DNA of 33,617 nucleotides from Lachnospiraceae bacterium (GCA_024694965.1 JAILJC010000020.1:1-33617), one strand, 5' to 3'; positions 16,601-24,711 are shown, numbered from the stretch's first letter. Numbers and translations: made by a program. Notes: a model not told the origin generated them from the sequence alone.

Positions 16601-18193
16601 GGAAGCAGTGATTACAAGATGGAGCTTTACCGGAAGGAAAGCTATAAATCGGCTGACGACCCGGGACCGCTGCTTGGAACGATAAACGAAGCGGGTGATT
16701 ATATCATCCTGTTAAAGGGTAAGGGCAACTTTACCGGAAATAAGGAAATACAGCTTGCAGTCGTTACAAAGACTTCCATAAAGAAGGTGCGTTTAACGGG
16801 ATTTTCAAAGTCCGTCATGATCCCGGCGGATCCCGCCATGAATGCGGTCCAGCCTGAAGGATTAAAGATTACGCTTAACGGCAGTGAGCTTAAGAAGGAT
16901 GTTGATTACAGCATAGAATACAGAAGCAACGATAAACCCGGAAATGCCGTTATGATCGTAAAGGGCGAGGGTGACTATGCCGGTACGCTTACGGTTAAAT
17001 TCAAGGTTACTGCCATCCCGGTCAAGAATGTGCTGATAAAAGAGGGAACATTTAAGGAGGCAATGTTTCCCGATGAGGAGATCCTTTTATCACACAGGGC
17101 CGAACAGAAGGATGTTGAACTTGTATACGACGGCAGAACTCTGGTAAAGGATGTTGATTACACTTTAAGTTATAAGAATATAGGAAAAGCCGGAAAAGCA
17201 ACCATGAAGGTGACCGGAACGGGAAGATACAAAGGAACGTTTACAAGGAAGTACAATATCACCCCCATTGATCTGTCCCGTTCAGGAGACAGGATATGGG
17301 TGTGCAACAAAGAGATCGTCCCCGATAACTGGAAACAGCTGAGCGAGGGTATAGATCTCGGTACGGGCGCACACAGGCCCGGAGGGGCAGCGCCTTCGAT
17401 GCTCCTGTTGTATGAGGACAGTAACGGTGACGCTACCGAGCTTTTGGCCGGTATGGATTATACGGTCAAGTATTCGAACAACAAAGTCCGCCCGGCTCCG
17501 CAGAAATACAAGCCCGCAACCGTGGCGTTTAAGGGAAAGGGATTCTTTACCGGAAAGGTAACCGGTGTTTTCGAACTTAAGACAAACGTCCTTTCCCCCT
17601 CCACTGTGACGATCAGTGCGCCGGATAAAGTTAGAAGCGATAAGGCAAACGGATTATTCAGCATACCGGTCCTTAAGGATGCAGAAACCGGTAAGCAGCT
17701 TAAGGCGGGAGTGGAATACAGTAACGAGTATTCGTACGTATATGCTTCGGATGCCTTGCTTGTAAGCGGTGCGGTGCGCCATCCCGGTGAAACGGTTGAA
17801 GCCGAGGATATACTTAAGGAAGGTACCGATGCCGTAATACAGGTAACGGCAGAGGGCAGGGAAAACGAAGGAAAAGGCGGTTATCCGCTGGCTGACAGCT
17901 ACACGGGTTCAATAAGTACGACATACCGTGTAAAGGCAGGGGTTATTGATTCTGCAAAGGCTGTCATAAACGGCGGTAAGGCATATGCATATACCGGCAG
18001 GCCCGTAGAACCGGGCAAGGATGAGATAACGGTCACTATAGACGGCAAGACGCTTACCGCATCGGACTATGATATTGTCGGATATAATAACAATACCAAT
18101 GCGGGAACAGCGGGAATCATCATACGGGGCCGCGGAAAATACGGCGGCAGCAAGACGTTTACATTTAAGATAGCCCGTACAAAAATGAAATAA
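13679..18193 (+). CDS. Giant secreted papain-like (C1) cysteine protease with lectin-like, Ig-like and repeat domains
   Basis: 1504 residues. Residues 1-29 form a signal peptide (hydrophobic core SIVLSVAMLACTGG, likely cut after TYA). An acidic pro-like segment (30-130) precedes a C1 peptidase domain: Gln and catalytic Cys152 in SQGGEGACWAFS, His322 in TNHAVVIVGWDDDY, Asn354 in WLCRNSY. Residues about 390-564 resemble the lectin-like domain that often follows this peptidase. Then come a BIG2-type Ig-like domain (567-650, VTWTSSDEDVVTV), an InlB-like beta-repeat (654-727, FAGWEYEG), a chitobiase-C-like module (734-820), and about seven modules of 80-90 residues sharing G-x-DY-x3-Y and GxGxYxG (about 855-1504). 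I see no LPXTG anchor or transmembrane C-terminus. ATG 13679 follows GAGGAAAGG. Likely it degrades surface or host proteins; the target is unknown. Confidence 0.88.
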   Translation: MRKLFGRSVSIVLSVAMLACTGGVNTYALTLNEEDTSYLIDEAITDELSDEAGTAFVDGSEILDEQGGGYRELPDERDVPFIEDSVEYSDICNALVDGDDYISLDRASGETRNGASAEDSAYPFAYAESDSIETYIKEHFPANRSQGGEGACWAFSVIGTSELYMITHGITDMTDPDKEPKDIDYSELHLAYWTYADEGTPSIAGDTGDKVTFTGKRIIDVGGNARFGVETLMQRRGVVQESVADYSKANSVKLPHSEIMEGTEREDCLYLKNGYSINKENIDLAKQVIVANGALGVSFWKNNTYINMTNAAVCSPEHDTNHAVVIVGWDDDYPKENFNEANRPENNGAWLCRNSYTTETKINYFDSYFWLSYEDGSIPCYWVYEMMDKNDPKIDNFYFYDSQMHWVLKTPAQKSANIYRANSEYENETLRAISMDLGTNFKDVGYTVDIYTGIEDPEDGPESGTKHEEATTEGMIALGGTYTITLKEPVVLNKGEYFSIVVTLDNGYSVNIEDNFNSWASQGVTATVAAGKNQSFIMKNGIWRDTGKSDNKNLIIHALTSNGTKEGRIDIDKRTFEFGDDRAVGDTEKLTATVYDADGNADPVEVTWTSSDEDVVTVGDDGTLTVKGNGTAKVTAAAGTRVTSCDVTVNLHVWKVKVDCNGGSIKYEKEDGGVIYYTKTEYKVINGCIFTPPTPSLPKSSFAGWEYEGNVYTEGIKVTCDLELKATWTRQKISNLTAEVNTDHGNPAIVYSGDRIILNCDVEEAAIYYSFKNIDVTAEGWQLYSSPILISQKEGGFIKIYAFARGDGYDDSEKNVFTFVLNKEASVESLWGDITDTDDRKQCGSDDDGYPVIPGGIWISDASYEQTVSYTGSPVTFDGIRVFNENMILVEGKDYSVSYSNNTNVSAGKKTAGFTVTGLGDYSGSIKKEFSVVPAGLDNDPIYGKGVTPGSVTLPYTGKAVKPSIGFYWGDKQLGSSDYKMELYRKESYKSADDPGPLLGTINEAGDYIILLKGKGNFTGNKEIQLAVVTKTSIKKVRLTGFSKSVMIPADPAMNAVQPEGLKITLNGSELKKDVDYSIEYRSNDKPGNAVMIVKGEGDYAGTLTVKFKVTAIPVKNVLIKEGTFKEAMFPDEEILLSHRAEQKDVELVYDGRTLVKDVDYTLSYKNIGKAGKATMKVTGTGRYKGTFTRKYNITPIDLSRSGDRIWVCNKEIVPDNWKQLSEGIDLGTGAHRPGGAAPSMLLLYEDSNGDATELLAGMDYTVKYSNNKVRPAPQKYKPATVAFKGKGFFTGKVTGVFELKTNVLSPSTVTISAPDKVRSDKANGLFSIPVLKDAETGKQLKAGVEYSNEYSYVYASDALLVSGAVRHPGETVEAEDILKEGTDAVIQVTAEGRENEGKGGYPLADSYTGSISTTYRVKAGVIDSAKAVINGGKAYAYTGRPVEPGKDEITVTIDGKTLTASDYDIVGYNNNTNAGTAGIIIRGRGKYGGSKTFTFKIARTKMK

Positions 18194-18204
18194 TATGTAA
18201 ACCA

Positions 18205-18233
18205 TTGCAAAATTGTTAATAATATGTTAAGAT
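18205..18233 (+). promoter_or_regulatory. Promoter of the LRR surface-protein gene
   Basis: TTGCAA (18205-18210) and TAAGAT (18228-18233) are separated by 17 bases. Initiation would fall near 18240, exactly where a potential RNA fold begins. It lies 11 bases after the protease stop and separates the two giant genes transcriptionally. Confidence 0.6.
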
Positions 18234-18238
18234 TCAAT

Positions 18239-18290
18239 AACTGGCGTTTCCTGAAGGGAAGCAGTTGCGGTATGCAGCCGCTAAAGCGCC
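18239..18290 (+). ncRNA. Candidate structured 5' leader / riboswitch-like element of unknown class
   Basis: The leader starts at the predicted transcription start and folds on paper as follows. AACTG 18239-18243 pairs with CAGTT 18262-18266, enclosing TTCC/GGAA (18248-18251 with 18257-18260, loop TGAAG). A second hairpin is GCGG/CCGC (18267-18270 with 18278-18281). GGCG 18243-18246 can pair with CGCC 18287-18290, giving a three-way junction or a pseudoknot across the first hairpin. Unpaired purine runs (TAAAG, AAAAA) follow. About 75 bases separate it from the AAGGAGG and GTG start at 18365. I compared it mentally with c-di-GMP-I and -II, c-di-AMP, SAM, cobalamin, glutamine and preQ1 consensus cores and found no match. 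Confidence 0.4.
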
Positions 18291-18364
18291 AAAAATGTGG
18301 GTTTTAACGTTATTATAAGAAGCAAAAAATAGATGTGTGTTGTTGTTTGTAAGGAGGAATTAAC

Positions 18365-21300
18365 GTGCGAAACAAAGGGTTCATGAAGTTTACGGCGGCA
18401 TTATTGTGTGCGGCTATGTTTATTACGTCTTCAGGGACGGGCGTATTTGCTTCCGGTCTTGCATCCGGTGATGAATTAAGCGCCGGTACCGAGTATGACG
18501 TTCCGGTTAACGAGCTTGAGGATGTGTCGATAGCTGATGCTTCGGCAGATGAGCTTTCCGGTATTTCGGTAGAAGCATCTTCGCTTGAGGATGAGGGTTT
18601 ACTGATCTCAGAGCCGGGTGAAGTAAGCAGGGACAGAGCCGATACGGCTACCGACTGTTTCGAGGTGGATGCGGACGGCGTACTTAAGGTTAAGTCCACA
18701 TACGGCTCTCTTAGTGAATACACTGAGAGAACTAAGGTAAGGGATTTTGCAATACCTGCCGAATGTAAGGTGATCCCCAGTGATTCGGATCTTTTCCTTA
18801 ACAATAAAAACGTTGATTCCGTTGATTTCGTAAAGGGCGGTTCAGGCACCTTGACGATCAATGAATATGCATTTTCCGGATGTTCGATGAAGAGCTTCTG
18901 GGCGCCCAACAATTATACCGTCATCAAAGCGGGAACCTTCTCAAACTGTGACAAACTTGACAACCTTACAATAAAGAATGTTGAGGAAATCGGTGACAGT
19001 GCTTTTGCCGGCTGTACCAAGCTGGGAACCAAAGATATCTTCAACGAGGATAACAAATCAAAGGTAGCAAAGATCGGTAAATATGCTTTCCAGCAGACAG
19101 GTTTCACAAACTTAAGGATTGAAACCCTCGTAGTGCAGCCCGCATCCGGAGAAAAGGATGAGGATTGCGAAGTTACCATCGATACAGGCGCATTCGCAGA
19201 CTGTGAAAGCATCACAAGCGTGACCATACCCGGTAACGTGTTTACAGTACCCGATTACTGTTTCCAGAAGTGTAAGAATCTTACTGCAATATCCATAACA
19301 GGCGGCAAAACAGAGGTAGGAGCGTTTGCTTTCTACAACTGTACAGCTCTTACAAAGATAGATAAGGATAAATTCAACGTTGCTTCTATAGGAAGCAATG
19401 CTTTCAGCGGCTGCAGCGCCCTTGAAAAGGTAATACTTCCCGATACGGTTAAAACTATAGGCAGCAAGGCTTTCGCCGGCTGCGGCAAGCTTGTCCTTAT
19501 CGAACTGTGGTACAAGAACCCCGAAACCCAGATCGCAGATGATATTGAACTTGCAGAAGATGCATTCCCGACACCTATACCTGCGCAGGCAACGCTAAGA
19601 GGATTTGACGGACTTGTCGAGGAATATGCAAAAGACAGCAATCATAAGTTTAAGGTTTACGAATCACTTGCAGGCAAGTACAAGATAACCTTATCTGAGA
19701 AATTCAAGAAGAGCGGCGTTACCATGTCAACAAAGTTTGTTGATAAGGATAAGAACCCCGCTGCAGCACCCGGCACCAAGGTGCAGATAACCATTAAAAA
19801 CGGCGGTGAGGAAACCTCAAAGAGGATCATGAGGGATTCCCTGTATGCGGCCGGCGTTGATAAATTTACGTTTGTAAGCGGTGATAAATCAAGCCAGGTA
19901 TTCGAGTTTGTAATGCCTCGTGCCGATGTGATCATAGATGTGGATCCCGGTTTCTACACAGACAAGAACAATATTAAGGGAGCTACGGTAACACACGGTA
20001 TAACAGGTAATGAATTCAAGTGGAAGGACGGAGATAATAAGTATATCGTTGACAGGCCCGGTTTCAAGGGACAGATAACGATTGACACTACCAATTCCAA
20101 GGGCGAGACCGCAAAGATCGGTAACTGGATGTTCAAATATGCCAGCAGTAATGAAAAGTCCGTAACCGTATCTTCCACGGGTGTGATCACAGCCATTGCC
20201 CAGGGTGATGCCGAGATAACGGTAACATACACGGGTACACATTCGTTTAAGAAGACATTTAAGGTTAATGTCGGTCAGGCCGCTCCTATAGCTCAGATGG
20301 GGATAATCCCCGAGCTCGGTAAGGAAGGTATCGTTGAAGAAGAAACTGAGGAAAGGGTAATAGACGACGTCCTTTATACGGACATTCCCGTTGTCAGGTT
20401 TACACAGACCGAGATTGAAAAATCAAACCTTACCTTTAATCTTAAGCTCAATGTAAATGCAACGGATGATGAAGATGAAAATTATCTGGTAAAGGCTGAC
20501 TGGAAAAGCGGAAATACCTCAATAGCCACACTCGCATCGGCTTCAACCATAAACAACAAGAACACAGTTACGTTAAAGAAGGGTGTTCTCGGTGAAACTT
20601 ATATCAGGGCAGCTTACAAGCTTACCGCAAAGGAAACCCTGTATGCATACCTTATAGTAAGGGTTGTAAACATCGAACCCAGGCTTTCGATGGCAAATGT
20701 TACCGTTAATATCGCAAAGGATGATCCTGACGGCGGCGGAACGGATATGGTGCTTTATCCTTACAAGGGTTACACATTTAAGACCGAGGAACTGACTCTG
20801 CTTAAGGGCCCTGATGCCAACCATACATCCGCGTTCTCGGGAGTGAAGGTAAGGTGGATGTCTTCGGAGGACGGTGCCGCACATATCAACCTTATTTACA
20901 ATCCTACAAGTACCGAGCCGAAGCCTACGAAGGAGAAACCGATCGAGTACGGCGGGAAGGAAAAGATATTCATCTGTGGTTACTATGATGAACTGCCCGG
21001 TCAGGATAAAGCCGAGTATTTCAAGGTTCCGCTCACCAAGCTTACGCTTGTTTACAGTCCTCTTGAGTTAAAGGCCAAGTCTGCCGGTACCATTAATCTG
21101 TTCTATAATGCAAGCTGCTATGATCCGCAGAGCGTTGAAGGACATGAGGAAGAGCTTCCGGTTAAGGATAATGAAGAGGAAGATGCTTATAACGAAAGAT
21201 ATATAAAGGCAACAATAGGCCAGATCAAAGTCACCAACAACATTCCGAGCAAAACGGCTGTTGTGGATCATGCAGAGCTGTGGTGCAAGGATAAATACAA

Positions 21301-23422
21301 GGAATACAAGGACTGGCTTAAGGACACAAGGACAAACAGGCCTCCGTTCGAATATGATGACGAGGATCTGTTTGCCGAGAATTTCACCATTGAACCTGAT
21401 CCTTTAAGTGATAAGGATTTCATCGTAAGGCGGTCGGAGAACGCACTTGCAACAGAGGTGGTAAACGGAAAGGATACTCCCGTTACAGAAGGGTATCTGG
21501 CAGTATACTTTGTAGGATATACCAATCCTTCGGTACAGTCGTTTAAGGCTACCAACAAAACGTCGGCTCCCGGATATGTTCTGTCAGCCACAAAGACGAA
21601 CGAGCATGTACTCAATACCGACGGAAAGTTCATGTTCAAGATCATTGACAAGAAGAGCAAGAGGGTCGTAATAAACGATACAAGCTGTGAAGAGCTTGAA
21701 CTGACCGAGGACAGCCTGCTTATATTCAGCGAAGTATCAATGGATGGTGAAAATATAACTTTAAGTGCCATTGATGACAGCAGGTTAGGTAAGTATACCG
21801 CAGCGATAATGGTTAAGAGGACCAATTGGAATAAGGCAATGAAATTCAAGTATTCCGTTGGTTATGTTGAGAAGAAGCCCAAGGCAAAGTTTGAGAAGTC
21901 ACCGGTTGTTCTTAACATTGCATATCCCGACCTTACTTCGGAAACCATCCTTAAGCTTGATCAGCCGAATGCCGAGCTCAGCGTTGATGATTTCTTCCTG
22001 GTATCCGGTAATGCCGAGGAGGCAGATAATATTTCAATCGATGTAAGTGACGGAGATATCGAGAGTCAGAAGAGGATAGTCGTATCATTCGCGGGAGGAA
22101 CACCCAAGAAGGGTACATACAAGTTCGCCTGCATTCCTTCGTACAGCTGCGGAGGCGGAAGTGCCGAGGGTGAATTAAAGAAGATAACCCTGTCAGTCAG
22201 AGTAGTTGACAAGGGGCCTACATTCAAGCTTAAAATAAAATCATACCTGTATAACCTGACATGGGGTAAGGATTCTGTTGAGGCTCCGAAATCTGTGGTT
22301 ACGCTCGGAAACCTTCCTGCAGGAGTCAAGTATGAAGATGCGGAAGTTGATATTACCGGTGCGGAATTCGTATCGGCAGCCAAGAATCCTACCGCAGAGC
22401 AGGAGAGCATTGGGGAAGCCCTGGAGCTTGATAAGGAGTACGGTGTAGTATACGACAAGAAGACAAAGAAGTTTTATGCAAGGGTAAAGTTTGATACGGA
22501 AAAGGTAAAGTCAAGCTTTAATAATAAGTATTTCATTAACGGTATAACGATTAACGGAACGGAAGTTAAGGAGAATTCGGTCAAAGTCACCGTTAAGGGC
22601 GTCCTTAAAACTCCTTCGGTATCGGTTAAGCGTTCAGGCTCGATCAATACCATTGATTACACCACGGGTGTTAAGTGTGTTCCCCAATTTAAGAACTTAA
22701 GCAGCCCGGTGATCAAAGAAGTAAAGGTCATCAATATGGGCAAAGAAGGTTACCGTCAGGAGTCAACGGTGATCGAAGCGGTTCTTGATAAGGACTTTGA
22801 GACGAACAGTATTGTTCACCTTAAGGCTATACACGAAGATGAGGAGCGTGATACCGAGATCCCGAACCTCAACCATAAGGTAAGGATCGTTTACACACTT
22901 GAGAACGACAAGACGCTTGAGAGCCAGGATATCACGATCAAGCCCAAGCAGCTGCTGCCCGAGCTTAAGACAGGTGTAAGCAAGCTTACCTTCCATCAGG
23001 GTGCGGCGGATACCGATGAGAATAAGCACAGGTCAAGGAGCATGACGCTTACAAAGGCAACACAGCTTAAGACTCATATCACATCCGTTAAGCTTGCGGA
23101 GTCTAACCCCGATATCCTTAAGCAGGCATTCGAGGTTGAATATGAGGAATCGGATATTGAAAAGGATTTCTTTGAGAATAATTACGAAGGACTTAAGACA
23201 AGCACGCTTTATGCGGGTGATGTGATCGTTACATGTAAGTATCCCGAACTCCTGCAGGCAGGCCTGACATACGACTTAACACTCGAGACCGAGTTTGACG
23301 GCCAGTTCTGGAAGAGGGATGAGTACGGACAGATCGTTACAAAGAAGGATAAGGAAGGTAATGTTTATAATGTACTTACCACAGGATCGAAGGTTACGAT
23401 ACAGGTGGTAGTTAAGAAGTAA
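18365..23422 (+). CDS. Giant secreted BspA-like leucine-rich-repeat protein with Ig-like domains
   Basis: 1685 residues. The GTG start at 18365 is well placed 8 bases after AAGGAGG. A signal peptide covers residues 1-30 (FTAALLCAAMFITSS ... VFA). Residues about 97-385 carry BspA/LRR_5 repeats with the pattern IGDSAFAGCTKL, IGSNAFSGCSALEKVILPD and IGSKAFAGCGKL. A BIG2-like Ig domain is seen at about 538-636 (YASSNEKSVTVSSTGVITAI), and further beta-rich modules follow, for example WKSGNTSIATL near residue 718. The second half (about 1000-1685) is rich in K, E, V and T and has no domain I can name. No LPXTG or C-terminal membrane anchor is visible, so attachment to the surface is unexplained. 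BspA-type proteins serve in adhesion and host binding. Transcription from its own promoter through a folded leader is likely. Confidence 0.85.
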   Translation: MRNKGFMKFTAALLCAAMFITSSGTGVFASGLASGDELSAGTEYDVPVNELEDVSIADASADELSGISVEASSLEDEGLLISEPGEVSRDRADTATDCFEVDADGVLKVKSTYGSLSEYTERTKVRDFAIPAECKVIPSDSDLFLNNKNVDSVDFVKGGSGTLTINEYAFSGCSMKSFWAPNNYTVIKAGTFSNCDKLDNLTIKNVEEIGDSAFAGCTKLGTKDIFNEDNKSKVAKIGKYAFQQTGFTNLRIETLVVQPASGEKDEDCEVTIDTGAFADCESITSVTIPGNVFTVPDYCFQKCKNLTAISITGGKTEVGAFAFYNCTALTKIDKDKFNVASIGSNAFSGCSALEKVILPDTVKTIGSKAFAGCGKLVLIELWYKNPETQIADDIELAEDAFPTPIPAQATLRGFDGLVEEYAKDSNHKFKVYESLAGKYKITLSEKFKKSGVTMSTKFVDKDKNPAAAPGTKVQITIKNGGEETSKRIMRDSLYAAGVDKFTFVSGDKSSQVFEFVMPRADVIIDVDPGFYTDKNNIKGATVTHGITGNEFKWKDGDNKYIVDRPGFKGQITIDTTNSKGETAKIGNWMFKYASSNEKSVTVSSTGVITAIAQGDAEITVTYTGTHSFKKTFKVNVGQAAPIAQMGIIPELGKEGIVEEETEERVIDDVLYTDIPVVRFTQTEIEKSNLTFNLKLNVNATDDEDENYLVKADWKSGNTSIATLASASTINNKNTVTLKKGVLGETYIRAAYKLTAKETLYAYLIVRVVNIEPRLSMANVTVNIAKDDPDGGGTDMVLYPYKGYTFKTEELTLLKGPDANHTSAFSGVKVRWMSSEDGAAHINLIYNPTSTEPKPTKEKPIEYGGKEKIFICGYYDELPGQDKAEYFKVPLTKLTLVYSPLELKAKSAGTINLFYNASCYDPQSVEGHEEELPVKDNEEEDAYNERYIKATIGQIKVTNNIPSKTAVVDHAELWCKDKYKEYKDWLKDTRTNRPPFEYDDEDLFAENFTIEPDPLSDKDFIVRRSENALATEVVNGKDTPVTEGYLAVYFVGYTNPSVQSFKATNKTSAPGYVLSATKTNEHVLNTDGKFMFKIIDKKSKRVVINDTSCEELELTEDSLLIFSEVSMDGENITLSAIDDSRLGKYTAAIMVKRTNWNKAMKFKYSVGYVEKKPKAKFEKSPVVLNIAYPDLTSETILKLDQPNAELSVDDFFLVSGNAEEADNISIDVSDGDIESQKRIVVSFAGGTPKKGTYKFACIPSYSCGGGSAEGELKKITLSVRVVDKGPTFKLKIKSYLYNLTWGKDSVEAPKSVVTLGNLPAGVKYEDAEVDITGAEFVSAAKNPTAEQESIGEALELDKEYGVVYDKKTKKFYARVKFDTEKVKSSFNNKYFINGITINGTEVKENSVKVTVKGVLKTPSVSVKRSGSINTIDYTTGVKCVPQFKNLSSPVIKEVKVINMGKEGYRQESTVIEAVLDKDFETNSIVHLKAIHEDEERDTEIPNLNHKVRIVYTLENDKTLESQDITIKPKQLLPELKTGVSKLTFHQGAADTDENKHRSRSMTLTKATQLKTHITSVKLAESNPDILKQAFEVEYEESDIEKDFFENNYEGLKTSTLYAGDVIVTCKYPELLQAGLTYDLTLETEFDGQFWKRDEYGQIVTKKDKEGNVYNVLTTGSKVTIQVVVKK

Positions 23423-23430
23423 GTTTTTTT

Positions 23431-23460
23431 GCAAAATGCGCATAAGCATTCGCAATCAAA
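23431..23460 (+). repeat. 30-bp direct repeat, copy 1
   Basis: GCAAAATGCGCATAAGCATT plus the next 10 bases recur identically at 23581-23610, exactly 150 bp away. The inner part AATGCGCATA is also the reverse complement of TATGCGCATT at about 23533-23542, so the region can form hairpins. The 23423-23738 stretch holds no convincing gene; frames through it encode only repeat-derived Arg/Leu/Met-rich peptide. Confidence 0.75.
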
Positions 23461-23580
23461 TAAAGTATTTGCAAGGTATCGCCATCACATTCGTAATGCT
23501 CGTTGCACAGCAACTCCTGCATCCGCTTCGCGTATGCGCATTACTCATGAGATGGCGGTTCCTGCTTCGCAGGATATTTA

Positions 23581-23610
23581 GCAAAATGCGCATAAGCATT
23601 CGCAATCAAA
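23581..23610 (+). repeat. 30-bp direct repeat, copy 2
   Basis: Identical to 23431-23460. It is followed by a GCAATC-AAA-GATTGC hairpin (23602-23616). A second short repeat, TTCCTGCTTCGCA, occurs after each copy at 23559-23571 and 23631-23643. Its last 12 bases equal the 3' end of the neighbouring tRNA plus flank on the minus strand (23734-23745). Confidence 0.75.
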
Positions 23611-23651
23611 GATTGCTCATGCATATGCGATTCCTGCTTCGCATGAATTAC

Positions 23652-23711
23652 AGAAACAGAAAGACAGCACCCCTGCTGTGCAAGCACAAGGGGTGCTGTC
23701 TTTCTGTTTCT
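23652..23711. terminator. Long perfect inverted repeat, possible bidirectional terminator
   Basis: Arms of 22 bases (23652-23673 and 23690-23711, AGAAACAGAAAGACAGCACC plus CC and its complement) match perfectly around a 16-base loop that itself contains TGTGC-AA-GCACA. The A/T-rich outer half gives a U-rich tract at the 3' side on either strand. It lies between the LRR gene and the convergent tRNA, so termination of both is plausible. It is longer than an ordinary terminator and may derive from a palindromic repeat. Confidence 0.6.
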
Positions 23712-23739
23712 TACATTTTGCAAATAGTAACCTTGCGAA

Positions 23740-23809
23740 GCAGGATACGGGAATCGAACCCGCCTCACCGGCTTGGGAAGCCGGTGTACTACCGATGTAC
23801 TAATCCTGC
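23740..23809 (-). tRNA. tRNA-Gly (anticodon CCC)
   Basis: On the minus strand the acceptor arms GCAGGAT and ATCCTGC (7 bp) enclose a D arm GTAC-ATCGGTA-GTAC, an anticodon arm CCGGC-TTCCCAA-GCCGG, a TGAG variable loop and a T arm GCGGG-TTCGATT-CCCGT. The loop TTCCCAA puts CCC at positions 34-36, so it reads GGG. No CCA is encoded: the bases after the acceptor are TTCG, with U as the discriminator. Confidence 0.93.
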
Positions 23810-23823
23810 GTGGTACGTTAATC

Positions 23824-23852
23824 ATTATAGCACATATGACGGGGGATAACTA
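23824..23852 (-). promoter_or_regulatory. Promoter of tRNA-Gly
   Basis: On the minus strand a perfect TATAAT (plus-strand 23824-23829) lies 14 bases upstream of the tRNA 5' end, with a weak -35 TAGTTA (23847-23852) at 17-base spacing. Confidence 0.6.
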
Positions 23853-23865
23853 TACTCTTTTTTAA

Positions 23866-23894
23866 TTGTATTTTTCCGGCAATAATACTATACT
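23866..23894 (+). promoter_or_regulatory. Promoter of the xth operon
   Basis: TTGTAT (23866-23871), a 17-base spacer and TATACT (23889-23894) read toward the exonuclease III gene. A 10-bp perfect palindrome TACTATAGTA (23891-23900) overlaps the -10 box and could be an operator or chance. It is divergent from the tRNA promoter. Confidence 0.6.
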
Positions 23895-23938
23895 ATAGTA
23901 GTTGGAAAAACGTGTCAGTTTAAGTATCGGGAGGATAG

Positions 23939-24700
23939 ATGAAAGCGATTTCCTGGAATGTTAACGGGCTCAGGGCCTGTGTCGAAAAAGGCTTTATGGA
24001 TCACTTTGAAAAGCTTGATGCGGACATTTTCGCACTGCAGGAGACAAAGCTTCAGGAAGGCCAGATAGACTTAAAGCCCGAGGGATATCATCAGTACTGG
24101 AATTACGCGGTTAAGAAGGGGTACAGCGGAACTGCCGTGTTTACTAAAAAGGAACCCATTAATGTAACTTACGGAATGGGGATTGAGGAACACGATCAGG
24201 AAGGCAGGGTCATAACACTCGAATTTGCCGATCATTATTTTATTACCGTTTATACGCCGAACAGCAAGCAGGAGCTTGAGCGGCTTGAATACAGGCAGCA
24301 CTGGGAGGATGATTTCAGGAAGTATCTTTTGTCCCTTAAGGCAGTAAAGCCCGTGGTAATGTGCGGTGACTTAAATGTCGCACATAAGGAGATAGACCTT
24401 AAGAACCCGAAAACGAATCATCATAATGCCGGCTTTACGGATGAGGAACGCGGTAAGATGAGCGAGCTGCTTGATGCCGGTTTTATCGATACGTTCAGGT
24501 ACCTGCATCCCGATGAAACGGATATCTATTCATGGTGGTCCTACCGCTTTAAGGCAAGGGAGAAGAACACCGGATGGCGTATTGATTATTTCATAGTTTC
24601 AGATGATATGAAGGAAGGCATAAAAAGCGCCTCCATCCATACGGATATTTACGGGTCCGATCATTGTCCCGTTGAACTTATATACAGCATTACTTCTTAG
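23939..24700 (+). CDS. xth: Exodeoxyribonuclease III (AP endonuclease)
   Basis: A 253-residue enzyme of base-excision repair that cuts at abasic sites and removes 3' blocks. Motifs in order: [10 protein letters not shown] (catalytic Asn near the N-terminus), LQETKLQ (metal-binding Glu), [15 protein letters not shown] (Tyr of the active site), [12 protein letters not shown] (Asp and Asn), [20 protein letters not shown], and the terminal GSDHCPVEL with the catalytic Asp-His pair. Length and motif order match bacterial ExoA/XthA. The RBS GGGAGGA sits just before ATG 23939. It has its own promoter and is followed after 11 bases by the first zinc-ribbon gene, so it probably heads the operon. Confidence 0.96.
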   Translation: MKAISWNVNGLRACVEKGFMDHFEKLDADIFALQETKLQEGQIDLKPEGYHQYWNYAVKKGYSGTAVFTKKEPINVTYGMGIEEHDQEGRVITLEFADHYFITVYTPNSKQELERLEYRQHWEDDFRKYLLSLKAVKPVVMCGDLNVAHKEIDLKNPKTNHHNAGFTDEERGKMSELLDAGFIDTFRYLHPDETDIYSWWSYRFKAREKNTGWRIDYFIVSDDMKEGIKSASIHTDIYGSDHCPVELIYSITS

Positions 24701-24711
24701 GAGGATGTGAT

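Noticed and set aside
18239-18290. c-di-GMP (GEMM) riboswitch
   Set aside because: The GGCAAA and GCAAAGC core elements and the GGTAGCxGGGTTACC segment are absent; left as unassigned.
21268-21849. Minus-strand frame inside the LRR gene
   Set aside because: Shadow frame; the plus-strand frame is continuous with signal peptide and LRR repeats.
23436-23849. Plus-strand open frame with repeated MRISIRNQ peptide, and a minus-strand frame over the same area
   Set aside because: Both are translations of the direct repeats, the hairpin and the antisense of the tRNA; no RBS or protein-like composition.
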